23,759 bases of DNA from CAZRIP01 sp964600165 (GTDB taxonomy: Bacteria; Elusimicrobiota; Elusimicrobia; UBA1565; UBA9628): contig CAZRIP010000058.1 of NCBI GenBank assembly GCA_964600165.1, forward strand, positions 1-23,759, in the 5' to 3' direction. The stretch's first letter is position 1; each line of letters begins with the position of its first letter. Of the stretch, positions 6,525 to 14,040 are shown piece after piece. Below the pieces are notes generated by a model, which worked only from the letters and a program-made list of their open reading frames with translations, did no database searches and was not told the origin of the DNA. The translations under genes and the position numbers were made by a program.

Positions 6525-7537
6525 ATCTTGATCCTCTTGCCGCCGGCGGCGGCGGATTGGTAGGCGGCTTCCAGCACGCGGACGACGTCGACAGCGATTT
6601 TTGCTCCACTCAAAGGTTCTTTGCCATCTCTTATACAGGCTAGAAAATCGCAGCACTCGGTCTTCAGCGGCTCGTCTTTCGGCAGGTCGGGGACGCGCGT
6701 CTCGCCTTGCGCGTAGTAGAGGGCGTGAGTCGCCGTGTCCTTGGCGCCGACGCGCGTGTCTTTGCCGGCGAGCACCAAGCGCAGCTTCTCGTTAGGCTCC
6801 ATGTCGTCGAAGAAGGCCGAGCCGCGCTCGGCGTAGGCCTCGACGCGCCGGATCTTGCGGCTGGACAGCCAGCCGACGTGGATGCGGGAAAGGACGTTTT
6901 TCGCGTGCTCGAGCTCGATGAACGCGGCTTCGTCGAGCTTCTTGTTCAACCAGCGCTTGCCGGTGGCGCGCACGGCGAGCGCCTTGCCCGCCAGATGGAG
7001 GGCCAAGGCCGCGTCGTGCGGGGCCATGTCCCAGATCACGTCGTGCTTGGGCGCGGGCGGGCCCGGGTTGATGCGCGCCATGTCGACGTAGAGCAGCCGC
7101 CCGAGCTCCTTGCCGCCGAGCGCGGCCTTCATCGCCTGGATCGCCGGGTTGTAGAGGAAGACGTGGCCGACGGCGAGGACGCGCTTCTTGAGCTTGGCCA
7201 GTATGGCCAGGTCCTCGGCCTCGCCGGTCGAGTGCGCGAGCGGCTTTTCGATGAAGACGTGCTTGCCGGCGTCGAGCGCGGCTTTAGCCAGGCGATGGTG
7301 CGTGACGACCTCGGTGGCGATCACGACGGCGTCGACCTCCGGGTCGCCGAGGATCTGGGCGTAATTTTCGGTCAGCAGGAGGTCCCGATAACGCTCGTTG
7401 GCCCAGGCGAGGCGGCCGGGCTTGAGATCGCACAGCCATTTGACGCGCGCGCCTGGAAGCTCGTGGAAGACCCGCAGCAGATTCGGGCCCCAATAGCCGC
7501 AGCCGACTTGCGCGACGGTCAGCGGTTCTTTCTTCAG
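6521..7537 (-). CDS. Gfo/Idh/MocA family sugar oxidoreductase, apparent CTG start
   Basis: An NAD(P)-dependent dehydrogenase of 338 residues acting on a sugar or nucleotide sugar. The Rossmann motif is QVGCGYWGPN near residues 10-19 and the family lysine is in HVFIEKPLAHS, followed by DMAPHDAALALHL in the substrate domain. The Rossmann part lies upstream of the first GTG (7324), which would remove the cofactor site. Going back, there is no ATG, GTG or TTG before the in-frame TGA. The only sensible start is CTG at 7537, one base after the stop of the DPM1-like gene and with AAGGA five bases upstream, giving MKKEPLTVAQVGCGYWG. The stop overlaps hddA by 4 bases. Likely role: making a modified sugar for the same glycan. 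Confidence 0.85.
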   Translation of the reverse strand: MKKEPLTVAQVGCGYWGPNLLRVFHELPGARVKWLCDLKPGRLAWANERYRDLLLTENYAQILGDPEVDAVVIATEVVTHHRLAKAALDAGKHVFIEKPLAHSTGEAEDLAILAKLKKRVLAVGHVFLYNPAIQAMKAALGGKELGRLLYVDMARINPGPPAPKHDVIWDMAPHDAALALHLAGKALAVRATGKRWLNKKLDEAAFIELEHAKNVLSRIHVGWLSSRKIRRVEAYAERGSAFFDDMEPNEKLRLVLAGKDTRVGAKDTATHALYYAQGETRVPDLPKDEPLKTECCDFLACIRDGKEPLSGAKIAVDVVRVLEAAYQSAAAGGKRIKI

Positions 7538-7538
7538 A

Positions 7539-8249
7539 TCAGTCCTTGAGCCCCAGCGTCAGATAGACGATCGGCCGCAGGTTGCCGAACCAGTCGACGA
7601 AGGGCCGCACCTTCGTGTACTGGCTGTACTGCGTGATGTTCGGATAGATCTTCGTGACCGGCACCTCGCAGAACTTGAAGCCGAGCGTGAGCGCCTTGAT
7701 CTGCAGATAATACTCTAGCTCGCCGCGGTTAAGCCACTCCTGATGGAGTTTCACGCGCGGGTCCTGGAGAAAGGACGCCTTGATCGCGCGAAAGCCGTTG
7801 GTGGCGTCGGTGATCGGAAACCCCGTGATCACGCGCACGAGCCACGGGTACGCGCGCGTGAGGATCACGCGATGAAGCGGCATCTTGCCGCTGCGCCCGC
7901 CCGCGCGGTAGCGCGAGCCTTGGACGTAGTCGAAGCCGCGCGTGATCGGCTCGACCAGCTTCGGGATCTCGGTCGGGTCGTCCTTGTCGTTGCCGGCCAT
8001 CACGACGACGACGTCCGCTCCCTTACCCAGCGCGTGGTCGATGCCGGTGCGGATCGCCGCGCCGACGCCGAGGACCCGGGCGTGGCGCAGCACGGTGGCG
8101 CCCGCCGCCTTGGCCTCCTCGCCGCTGCCGTCGTCGGAGGCGTCGTCGACGACGACGAGCTCGAAGACGTCGGCTTTGCGCGTCTTTTCGACGACGCGGC
8201 CGATCTTACCCTTTTCGTTGTAGCAGGGGACGACGGCGACGATGCGCAT
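7539..8249 (-). CDS. DPM1-like GT2 glycosyltransferase (polyprenyl-phosphate sugar synthase type)
   Basis: A 236-residue GT2 enzyme of the dolichyl/polyprenyl-phosphate mannose-glucose synthase group. It reads RIVAVVPCYNEKGKIGRVVEKT, then LVVVDDASDDGSGE, then MAGNDKDDPTEIPKLV at the metal site and QGSRYRAGGRSGKMPLHR with the Arg-rich acceptor loop. ITDATNGFRAI is characteristic of the group. There are no C-terminal membrane helices, so it is the soluble or peripheral type. It likely transfers a sugar from an NDP donor to undecaprenyl phosphate at the inner face of the membrane, feeding GT-C enzymes such as that at 3668-4861. Its start follows the gmhA stop by one base, and its stop is one base from the CTG start of the oxidoreductase. 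Confidence 0.85.
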   Translation of the reverse strand: MRIVAVVPCYNEKGKIGRVVEKTRKADVFELVVVDDASDDGSGEEAKAAGATVLRHARVLGVGAAIRTGIDHALGKGADVVVVMAGNDKDDPTEIPKLVEPITRGFDYVQGSRYRAGGRSGKMPLHRVILTRAYPWLVRVITGFPITDATNGFRAIKASFLQDPRVKLHQEWLNRGELEYYLQIKALTLGFKFCEVPVTKIYPNITQYSQYTKVRPFVDWFGNLRPIVYLTLGLKD

Positions 8250-8250
8250 G

Positions 8251-8880
8251 TCAGCGGCGCGCGGCGCGCTGCTTGAGGTAGAACGTCAGGATGTGGCCGA
8301 CGGCGGAGTGCAGGTCCTCGATCACGCCGTACTGGTCGCTTTCGACGTGGACGTGCAGGTCGCTCAGTCCCTTGAGCCTGCCGCCGTCGAAGCCGAGCAG
8401 CGACGCGACCTGCGCGCCGCGGGCTTTGGCGAGCTTGGCGGCCTTGAGGAGATTGGGCGAGTTGCCGCTGCCGGAGATCAAGATGACCAGATCGCCCTTG
8501 GCGGCGAGGTTTTCCAGCTGGCGCGAGAAGATATCGTCGAAGGAGAGATCGTTGCCGCAGGCGGTGACGAGCGCCATGTTCTCGGAGAGCGAGACGCACT
8601 TGACCGGCTTGGCGCCGGGGACGGCGGCCGTCTTGGCGAGGTCGCAAGCCAGGTGCGAGGCGATGGCGGCCGAGCCGCCGTTGCCGATCGTGAAGACGTG
8701 CCGGCCCTCGGCCTGGCAGCGCTCGATCTCGGCGGCGAGCGCGGCGATTTGCTGGAGATCGAGGCTCTCCCACTGGCGCTGGGAGAGGTCGCGGTACCAG
8801 TGGGCGAACGCGGCCGCCGACAAGCCCCCGGGGCCGGTGACGTGCGTCGCGCCGGGCTTGGTGCCCTTCACCTTAGGCAT
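8251..8880 (-). CDS. gmhA: Phosphoheptose isomerase (sedoheptulose 7-phosphate isomerase)
   Basis: A 209-residue SIS-domain isomerase converting sedoheptulose 7-phosphate to D-glycero-D-manno-heptose 7-phosphate, the first step of heptose synthesis. The signature is VFTIGNGGSAAIASHLACDL, followed by SLSENMALVTACGNDLSFDDIFSRQL, ISGSGNSPNLLKAAKLAKARG and the C-terminal DQYGVIEDLHSAVGHIL, which supplies the family Glu/His. ATG 8880 is preceded after 7 bases by TATATT, so the gene may have its own leaderless promoter besides readthrough from the methyltransferase gene 18 bases upstream. The N-terminus carries about 20 residues rich in Lys, Gly and Pro before the fold. Confidence 0.92.
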   Translation of the reverse strand: MPKVKGTKPGATHVTGPGGLSAAAFAHWYRDLSQRQWESLDLQQIAALAAEIERCQAEGRHVFTIGNGGSAAIASHLACDLAKTAAVPGAKPVKCVSLSENMALVTACGNDLSFDDIFSRQLENLAAKGDLVILISGSGNSPNLLKAAKLAKARGAQVASLLGFDGGRLKGLSDLHVHVESDQYGVIEDLHSAVGHILTFYLKQRAARR

Positions 8881-8887
8881 GCGCGCT

Positions 8888-8893
8888 AATATA
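8888..8893 (-). promoter_or_regulatory. -10 box before gmhA
   Basis: On the minus strand TATATT sits in the 18-base gap between the methyltransferase stop and gmhA, 7 bases before the ATG at 8880. It matches the -10 consensus at 5 of 6 positions and fits the leaderless spacing seen elsewhere here. No convincing -35 is visible. It would let the heptose genes be expressed apart from the first gene of the operon. Confidence 0.5.
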
Positions 8894-8898
8894 CAAAA

Positions 8899-9573
8899 TC
8901 AGGGCAGCTTGACGGCCAAGGCTTGGCCGGTCGGCAGGCCGATGGGCGCCTCGGCCTTGTCCGAGAAGAACTCGTCGACGGCCTGGCGCGCGCCCGGGCA
9001 GCTCGGCTGCGCGTAGTCGTCGAAGACCATCAGGCCGCCCGGCGAGAGCCGGGGGTAAAAGAAGCGGCAGCAGTCGAGGACGGACCGGTAGATGTCGACG
9101 TCGACGTGGACGAGGGCGAAGCGGGATGATTCGAGGCCCTTGGCAGTCTCCGGAAAGAGGCCGGGATGAAGCCGGGCCGTCTTCGAGCCGACGAAGCGCG
9201 CGACGGCCTCGGCGGAGGTGTCCGCGAAATCGCCGGCGCGGTGCTTGTCTTTGGCCGCGTCGGTCTGCGGCATGCCGCCGAAAGTGTCGAAGAGATGCAG
9301 CGTCTTTCCGGAGCCTTCGAGCGTCTCGGCCAACAGGCGCGCCGTGCCGCCGCGATAGACGCCGACCTCGGCCGCGTCGCCCGGGACGCGCGACGCCTGC
9401 CGCGCGGCTTTATAAAGGACTTGAAGCCGCCACGGGTCGAGCAAGGTCACCCCGGCGACTTTCTCGACGAGCGCGGCGAGCTTCGGGTCGTTCTCCCAAA
9501 GTTGGACCGGCACGTGCTGGATCTGAAAGCCCAGCTTGCCGAGCGCGCGCTTGACGAAGAGCTCGAGGCTCAT
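8899..9573 (-). CDS. TylF/MycF-type SAM-dependent O-methyltransferase
   Basis: A 224-residue class I methyltransferase of the macrocin O-methyltransferase (TylF) family. AEVGVYRGGTARLLAE is the SAM-binding motif I, followed by LHLFDTFGGMPQTDAAKDKH, and HVDVDIYRSVLDCCRFFYPR with SPGGLMVFDDYA, the family's metal-binding acidic region. Known members methylate sugar hydroxyls, and homologues are common in O-antigen and exopolysaccharide clusters, so methylation of a sugar in the glycan built here is the likely role. It is the first gene of the minus-strand operon. ATG 9573 lies 6 bases after a TAGGAT -10 box in the 35-base gap shared with the divergent GT-C operon. Confidence 0.87.
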   Translation of the reverse strand: MSLELFVKRALGKLGFQIQHVPVQLWENDPKLAALVEKVAGVTLLDPWRLQVLYKAARQASRVPGDAAEVGVYRGGTARLLAETLEGSGKTLHLFDTFGGMPQTDAAKDKHRAGDFADTSAEAVARFVGSKTARLHPGLFPETAKGLESSRFALVHVDVDIYRSVLDCCRFFYPRLSPGGLMVFDDYAQPSCPGARQAVDEFFSDKAEAPIGLPTGQALAVKLP

Positions 9574-9579
9574 GACGCC

Positions 9580-9585
9580 ATCCTA
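9580..9585 (-). promoter_or_regulatory. -10 box of the minus-strand sugar operon
   Basis: On the minus strand TAGGAT is followed by 6 bases (GGCGTC) and the ATG at 9573. It implies a leaderless transcript for the methyltransferase. Its -35 would lie in or beside the first codons of the divergent gene; I see no clear match there. Confidence 0.5.
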
Positions 9586-9596
9586 CCAAAAAGCGA

Positions 9597-9602
9597 TAGA
9601 AT
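9597..9602 (+). promoter_or_regulatory. -10 box of the plus-strand glycan operon
   Basis: TAGAAT is followed by 6 bases (GGGCCG) and the GTG at 9609, implying a leaderless transcript. A weak -35-like ATGACG lies at 9572-9577 with a 19-base spacer, overlapping the start codon of the divergent gene. This box and the minus-strand box are 11 bases apart, so polymerases serving the two operons should exclude each other. Confidence 0.55.
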
Positions 9603-9608
9603 GGGCCG

Positions 9609-11252
9609 GTGAGGCGCTCCGACAAGGTCTGGCTCATGGCCGCCCTGTCCTTGGGCTTGGCGTTCCGTCTGTGGGGCATCCTCTGGGGCTTGCCGCACGC
9701 GTTCAACGCCGACGAGCCGCACTTGGTCAACCTCGCCGTCTCCTTCGGCGGCGGGTCGCTGCGGCCCTACGCGTTCAAATACCCGAGCCTCTGGCCCTAT
9801 CTTCTCTTTGTCGCCTACGGGTTCTATTTCCTGATCTGGTCCGGCTTCGGGCTGCTGCACCGCGTCTCCGAGTTCGCGGGCTACTTCGGCTGGCATCCGG
9901 GCGGGTTTTATCTCATCGGGCGCCTGATGTCGGCGGCCGCTTCGCTCGGCGCCGTCTTCGTCGTCTGGCGCGTCGAGCGCCGGGAGCGCGGCGTGCCGTG
10001 GGCGGCGCTGTTGATCGCGCTTTCGCCCGCCGTCGTCGACGTCGGCCGCACGCTCAAGCCCGATTCCATGATGCTGCTCTTCTGCGCGCTCGGCTGGGCG
10101 TGCGCGCTGCGCGTCTTGGACGAGGGGGGGCGGCGGCCGCGCCTGTGGTGCGGTCTCTTCTTCGGCTTGGGCTTCTCGAGCCAGTTCACGGCCCTGCCGG
10201 CGGCGCTCGCGCTGCCGCTGGCGCACTTCTTGTCGCGCAAGCCGAAGAAGACGGCCTGGCTCCTCCAGGGGCTCGCCGCGTTCGGCGCGGGCTTTCTGAT
10301 CGGCACGCCTTACGCGCTGCTCGATTTTACGCGCTTCCGCTATTGGACGGGCATGCACGGCATCGCGGCGACCGCCGCCTTAGGCGACTGGAGCCGCGCC
10401 GCGGTCGCGCGCGACGTCGCCGCCAACCTCTGGAACCTGGGCGGGCCGGGCTCGATCGCGGGTCTCGCCGCCGTCGTCGGGCTCGCGGCGGCGCTGCGCC
10501 GCGACGCGCGCAAGGCCGCGCTGCTCGCGCCGCCGATCGCGGCCTACGTCCTCGTGCTCTCGAGCTTTCCCGACGGAGGCTGGCCGCGCTATCTGCTGGG
10601 CGTCTTCCCGGCGCTGGCGTTTCTCTCGGCCGAGGGCTTGAGCCTCTGCGAGGGGCGCGAGCGGCCGCTGCTCGTCGTCCTGGTCTTGATCCTCGCTCTT
10701 TTGCCCGGCGCGGCGCGCGACGGCGTGGAGGGCGCGCGCATGAGCCGGCCGGACACCCGCCAAGAGGCGCAGGACTGGATCGAAGCGCGCCTGCCCGCGC
10801 AAACCGGCGTGCTGATGGACGAGCCGCACGCCGGTCCCGACCTGGCGATGACCAAAAGCGAACTCGAGGACCTGGCCGCGCGCGTGAAGGAGGCGGGGTC
10901 GCCGCGCTGGAGGCTCTTCGACGCGATGGCGCGCTCGCACCCGGGCGGAGGCTACCGCATCCTGCGCGTCGCGCGCACGGCGCGCGACCTCGGCACGTAT
11001 CACCCCAAGCAAGTCGAGCTCTCGCAGGCGGACGCGCCCGTCGTCGACGTGCGGCCGGGCCTCGACTTCGTCCGCGCGCAGCGCGTCGACTACGTGCTGA
11101 CCTCGAGCTACGGGGCCGATCTTTCGCGCGCGCCGGAGCTTTCCGTCTTCTTCTCGGAGCTCGAGCGCCAGGCGCCGCTCGAGGCCGTCTTCACGCCCGT
11201 CCCGGGCAAGATCGAGGGCCCGGCGCTGCGCCTGTATCGCCTGAAACCGTAA
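9609..11252 (+). CDS. GT-C fold membrane glycosyltransferase (GT39/PMT_2-like)
   Basis: A 547-residue multi-pass membrane protein. The N-terminal helix is followed by HAFNADEPHLVNLAV, whose Asp35-Glu36 is the acidic pair expected in the first outer loop of GT-C transferases. Then come YAFKYPSLWPYLLF, roughly ten membrane helices up to about residue 370, and a soluble C-terminal domain of about 170 residues that would lie in the periplasm. That tail contains RPDTRQEAQDWIEARLPA, a stretch commonly seen in such proteins. GTG 9609 is chosen because it lies 6 bases after TAGAAT and starts the protein just before helix 1. It heads the plus-strand glycan operon and probably uses a polyprenyl-phosphate sugar made by the GT2 encoded next. 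Substrate unknown. Confidence 0.82.
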   Translation: MRRSDKVWLMAALSLGLAFRLWGILWGLPHAFNADEPHLVNLAVSFGGGSLRPYAFKYPSLWPYLLFVAYGFYFLIWSGFGLLHRVSEFAGYFGWHPGGFYLIGRLMSAAASLGAVFVVWRVERRERGVPWAALLIALSPAVVDVGRTLKPDSMMLLFCALGWACALRVLDEGGRRPRLWCGLFFGLGFSSQFTALPAALALPLAHFLSRKPKKTAWLLQGLAAFGAGFLIGTPYALLDFTRFRYWTGMHGIAATAALGDWSRAAVARDVAANLWNLGGPGSIAGLAAVVGLAAALRRDARKAALLAPPIAAYVLVLSSFPDGGWPRYLLGVFPALAFLSAEGLSLCEGRERPLLVVLVLILALLPGAARDGVEGARMSRPDTRQEAQDWIEARLPAQTGVLMDEPHAGPDLAMTKSELEDLAARVKEAGSPRWRLFDAMARSHPGGGYRILRVARTARDLGTYHPKQVELSQADAPVVDVRPGLDFVRAQRVDYVLTSSYGADLSRAPELSVFFSELERQAPLEAVFTPVPGKIEGPALRLYRLKP

Positions 11253-11257
11253 TTTTT

Positions 11258-11263
11258 TATACT
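11258..11263 (+). promoter_or_regulatory. Possible internal promoter before the second GT2 gene
   Basis: After the GT-C stop, an AT-rich patch (a run of six T at 11253-11258) runs into TATACT, 12 bases before the ATG at 11276. The predicted RNA start leaves a leader of only about 6 bases. There is no good -35. The T run has no evident hairpin before it, so I prefer a promoter to a terminator. Confidence 0.35.
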
Positions 11264-11275
11264 GGATCGTCCTCG

Positions 11276-12034
11276 ATGACGAAGAAACCCAAGGTCGTCG
11301 CCGTCTTGCCGGCGTACAACGCCGAGAAGACGCTCGAAAAGACGATCAAAGACATTCCGGCCGGCTCGGTCGACGAGATCGTCCTCGTCGACGACTGCTC
11401 GAAGGACGGCACGGTCGCGCTCTCGCGCCGGCTCGGCTTGACCACGATCGTCCACGACCGCAACAAAGGCTACGGCGGCAACCAGAAGACCTGCTACGCC
11501 GAGGCCTTGAAGCGCGGGGCCGACATCGTGATCATGATCCACCCCGATTATCAATACGACGCCCGGCTCGCTCCCATCATGTCGGGCTTGATCGCCGCCG
11601 GGGTCTGCGACGTCGTGCTCGGCAACCGGATCCGCACGCGCTGGGAGGCTTTGAAGGGTGGCATGCCGGCTTATAAGTACGTCTTCAACCGCCTGCTGAC
11701 CGTGTTCGAGAACTTCGCGACGGGGCAGAACCTGGGCGAGTGGCACTCGGGCCTGCGCGCCTATTCCCGCGAGGTCTTGGAGACGATCCCCTGGGAGCTC
11801 AACAGCGACGATTTCGTCTTCGACCAGCAGTTCCTGATCCAGGCCTGCGCCTGCAAGTTCCGCTTGGGCGACGTGCCGGTCGCGGTCAAGTATTTCCCCG
11901 AGGCGTCCTCGATCAACTTCAGCCGCAGCACGGTCTACGGGCTGTCGGCGCTCGTGGCCCTCGCGCAGTACGCCCTCCATCGCCTCGGCGTCGCGAAGTT
12001 CGCCCTGCTCGCGCCGAAGCGGCCGCGGGGATGA
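11276..12034 (+). CDS. DPM1-like GT2 glycosyltransferase
   Basis: A 252-residue GT2 enzyme of the polyprenyl-phosphate-glycosyltransferase group. It opens PKVVAVLPAYNAEKTLEKTI and has EIVLVDDCSKDGTV, then RNKGYGGNQKTCYAEALKRGADIVIMIHPDYQYD, with HPDYQYD at the metal site, and EWHSGLRAYSREVLETIPW further on. It has no terminal membrane helices. ATG 11276 is the first start after the upstream stop and begins directly at the fold; a much longer reading in this frame only shadows the GT-C gene. The stop overlaps the next gene (ATGA, 12031-12034). Lying between two GT-C genes, it most likely charges undecaprenyl phosphate with the sugar those enzymes transfer. Confidence 0.87.
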   Translation: MTKKPKVVAVLPAYNAEKTLEKTIKDIPAGSVDEIVLVDDCSKDGTVALSRRLGLTTIVHDRNKGYGGNQKTCYAEALKRGADIVIMIHPDYQYDARLAPIMSGLIAAGVCDVVLGNRIRTRWEALKGGMPAYKYVFNRLLTVFENFATGQNLGEWHSGLRAYSREVLETIPWELNSDDFVFDQQFLIQACACKFRLGDVPVAVKYFPEASSINFSRSTVYGLSALVALAQYALHRLGVAKFALLAPKRPRG

Positions 12035-14040
12035 CATCGCGCTGGCTGACGCTCGCGGCGTGGGCCGCCTTGGCGGCCGCCGCGGCGACGGCGGCCTCTT
12101 ATTTCTGGGCGCCGCTGCGCGGCGGCCTGCTCGCCTCGCTGCAGTTGGGCCTCATCGCGCTGATCGCCACCGGGTCCGGGCGCGTGCTGCTGCGCGTCCT
12201 GCCTTTTTCGGACATCAGCGAGTCTCAAAGGACCCTCATCGGCGCCACCGTCGGCCTCGGCATCCTTTCGACGGCCGTCTTCGCGCTGTGCGCGATCGGG
12301 CGGCTGTCGCTCGGGTCGGTCTCCTGGCTGCTGACGTTTCTCTGGCTCACCGGCTTTATCGAGATGAGCGCCGTGGTGCTGTCCTTGGTCGGCAACCGCA
12401 ACCTTCTCGGCGAGCGGCCGCTGGCGGCGGGCGCCGTCTTCGCCGCGCTGGCGCTCGTCTTTTGGACGACGTGGGTGCCGCCGCACCAGTACGACTCGCT
12501 GGTCTACCACCTGCCGCTGGCGGCCGCCTATGTCCGGGCGGGCGGATTCACGCCGATGGAGCATCTGCTGTTCTCGCACTTCCCTCAAAACGGCGAGATG
12601 CTCTTCACGCTGGCGCTGACCCTCAGGTCCGACCTGCTCGCGCAGATGTTCATGTGGCTCGCCGGCGCGTTGTCCGTTTGGTGGGTCTTCGAGCTCGGCA
12701 AGCGCGAGGCGCCGCTTTCGGCCGTGATGCTCGCCTGCCTTCTTTTGTCCACCCACACCTCGGTGATGCTGCTTTCGGGCACGACTTACGTCGAGCCGCT
12801 CGTGATGCTGTGGGTGACGGCGGCCGTGCTCTCGTTCTTGCGCTGGCGCCAAGTCGCCGCGGCGGCGCCCAACTCCCGCAGCTGGCTGGTGCTCTCGGCG
12901 ATCTTCACCGGCCTGGCTCTGGGAACGAAGTACTACGCGGGCATCACGGCCGCCATCCTCGGGCTGCGCCTGGCGATCGCCGCGATCCCGCGGAAAGACG
13001 GAAGACGGGAGCGGCTGCTCGATTTAGTCGTCTACTGCGGCCTGGTCGTCGCGCTTTTTTCGCCGTGGATGCTGCGCGACTATTTCACGGTCGGCAACCC
13101 CGTCTTCCCGTTCTTCTACCAGTGGTTCGCCGGCTCGGCCTCCGGGCCGTACCGCCAGACGGCCTGGGATTACTTCCACATCTTGAACGAGTACGGCCAC
13201 ATGGGGCATTTTTGGGCCGACGTCGTCGCGCTTCCGGCAGAGATCATCACCAAGCCCCTGCGCTTCGGCGGCGGCGCCGACGTCTTGGGCGGGCTCGGCT
13301 GGGAGCTGTCGCTCTGGTCCTTGCCCGCGGCCGTCTGGGCTTGCCGCGGCAACCGCTTCTTGCGCGGGATGCTGGCCTTTTGCGCTCTGTACTTGGCCGC
13401 GTGGTTTTGCACGGGCGTCGTCTTGCGCTTCTTGACGGTCATAGCACCCCTGCTTTCGCTGCTGGCCGCCGTCGGGCTCCACCGCGCTTCGGGCGAGATG
13501 GAGCCGCTGGCCCGGCGCGCCTTCGCCTGCGCGATCGGCATCCTCGTCGCGACCCATCTGCTGCTCTTTTTCTACGTGCACGGCCTCTTTCAGAGCGCGA
13601 GCGTCTTGCTGGGCCAAGACGACCGCGACTCCTTCCTGTCGCGGCGGCTCGACTACTACCCCTGCGCGCGCGCCGCGGCGGCGCGCCTGGGGAAAAATGA
13701 TAGGCTCCTGCTCGTGGGCGAGCAGCGCGGCTATTACGTCGAGCAGGACCACGCGACGACCAACTCCTACGCGCCGAACCCTTTCATCCTGTGGGCCAAC
13801 GAGGCCCGCGACCCGGCCGACCTCGCCGCGCGCCTGCGCGCCGAGGGCTTCAGCCACGTCCTCTTCGTCCCGCGGGAGGCCAAGCGCCTGAGCGAGCCTT
13901 TCAAGGCGTTCACGGACCGCGGCCGCGCCAACTGGACCGGCCTCGAGCCGGACTTGGTGACGCCCGTCTTCAAGGCCGCCGCCTGCACGCTCTATTCGAT
14001 CAACGACGCCGAGGCCGCCCATGCCCGAGTGGCTCGCTGA
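12031..14040 (+). CDS. Large GT-C-like membrane protein with soluble C-terminal domain
   Basis: A 669-residue protein with many hydrophobic helices across the first 510 residues or so, then a soluble tail of about 150 residues. The probable GT-C acidic residue is Asp155 in PPHQYDSLVYHLPLAAAY, followed by FSHFPQNGEMLFTLAL, a pattern seen in GT39/ArnT-like proteins annotated only as glycosyltransferase or hypothetical membrane protein. Later landmarks are GLALGTKYYAGI and FSPWMLRDYFTVGNPVFPFFY. The tail (DRLLLVGEQRGYYVEQDHAT onward) resembles the periplasmic C-terminal part of such transferases. ATG 12031 overlaps the GT2 stop by 4 bases. The gene overlaps the following wecA-like gene by 20 bases. 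Enzymatic role is inferred from architecture and neighbours. Confidence 0.75.
   Translation: MTSRWLTLAAWAALAAAAATAASYFWAPLRGGLLASLQLGLIALIATGSGRVLLRVLPFSDISESQRTLIGATVGLGILSTAVFALCAIGRLSLGSVSWLLTFLWLTGFIEMSAVVLSLVGNRNLLGERPLAAGAVFAALALVFWTTWVPPHQYDSLVYHLPLAAAYVRAGGFTPMEHLLFSHFPQNGEMLFTLALTLRSDLLAQMFMWLAGALSVWWVFELGKREAPLSAVMLACLLLSTHTSVMLLSGTTYVEPLVMLWVTAAVLSFLRWRQVAAAAPNSRSWLVLSAIFTGLALGTKYYAGITAAILGLRLAIAAIPRKDGRRERLLDLVVYCGLVVALFSPWMLRDYFTVGNPVFPFFYQWFAGSASGPYRQTAWDYFHILNEYGHMGHFWADVVALPAEIITKPLRFGGGADVLGGLGWELSLWSLPAAVWACRGNRFLRGMLAFCALYLAAWFCTGVVLRFLTVIAPLLSLLAAVGLHRASGEMEPLARRAFACAIGILVATHLLLFFYVHGLFQSASVLLGQDDRDSFLSRRLDYYPCARAAAARLGKNDRLLLVGEQRGYYVEQDHATTNSYAPNPFILWANEARDPADLAARLRAEGFSHVLFVPREAKRLSEPFKAFTDRGRANWTGLEPDLVTPVFKAAACTLYSINDAEAAHARVAR

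Noticed and set aside
5532..6656. A longer N-terminus for the heptose kinase (start at 6656)
   Set aside because: The extra 44 residues are Arg-rich and overlap the coding region of the oxidoreductase; ATG 6524 gives the family N-terminus and an ATGA junction.
11251..11263. T run after the GT-C stop as a rho-independent terminator
   Set aside because: No stable GC hairpin directly precedes the run of T, and the sequence runs into a -10-like TATACT before a gene of the same operon.
9536..11275. A long plus-strand open frame running into the GT2 gene at 11276, suggesting a giant fused protein
   Set aside because: The part before 11276 is Arg/Ala-rich and lies out of frame over an evident GT-C gene; only the part from 11276 has protein motifs.
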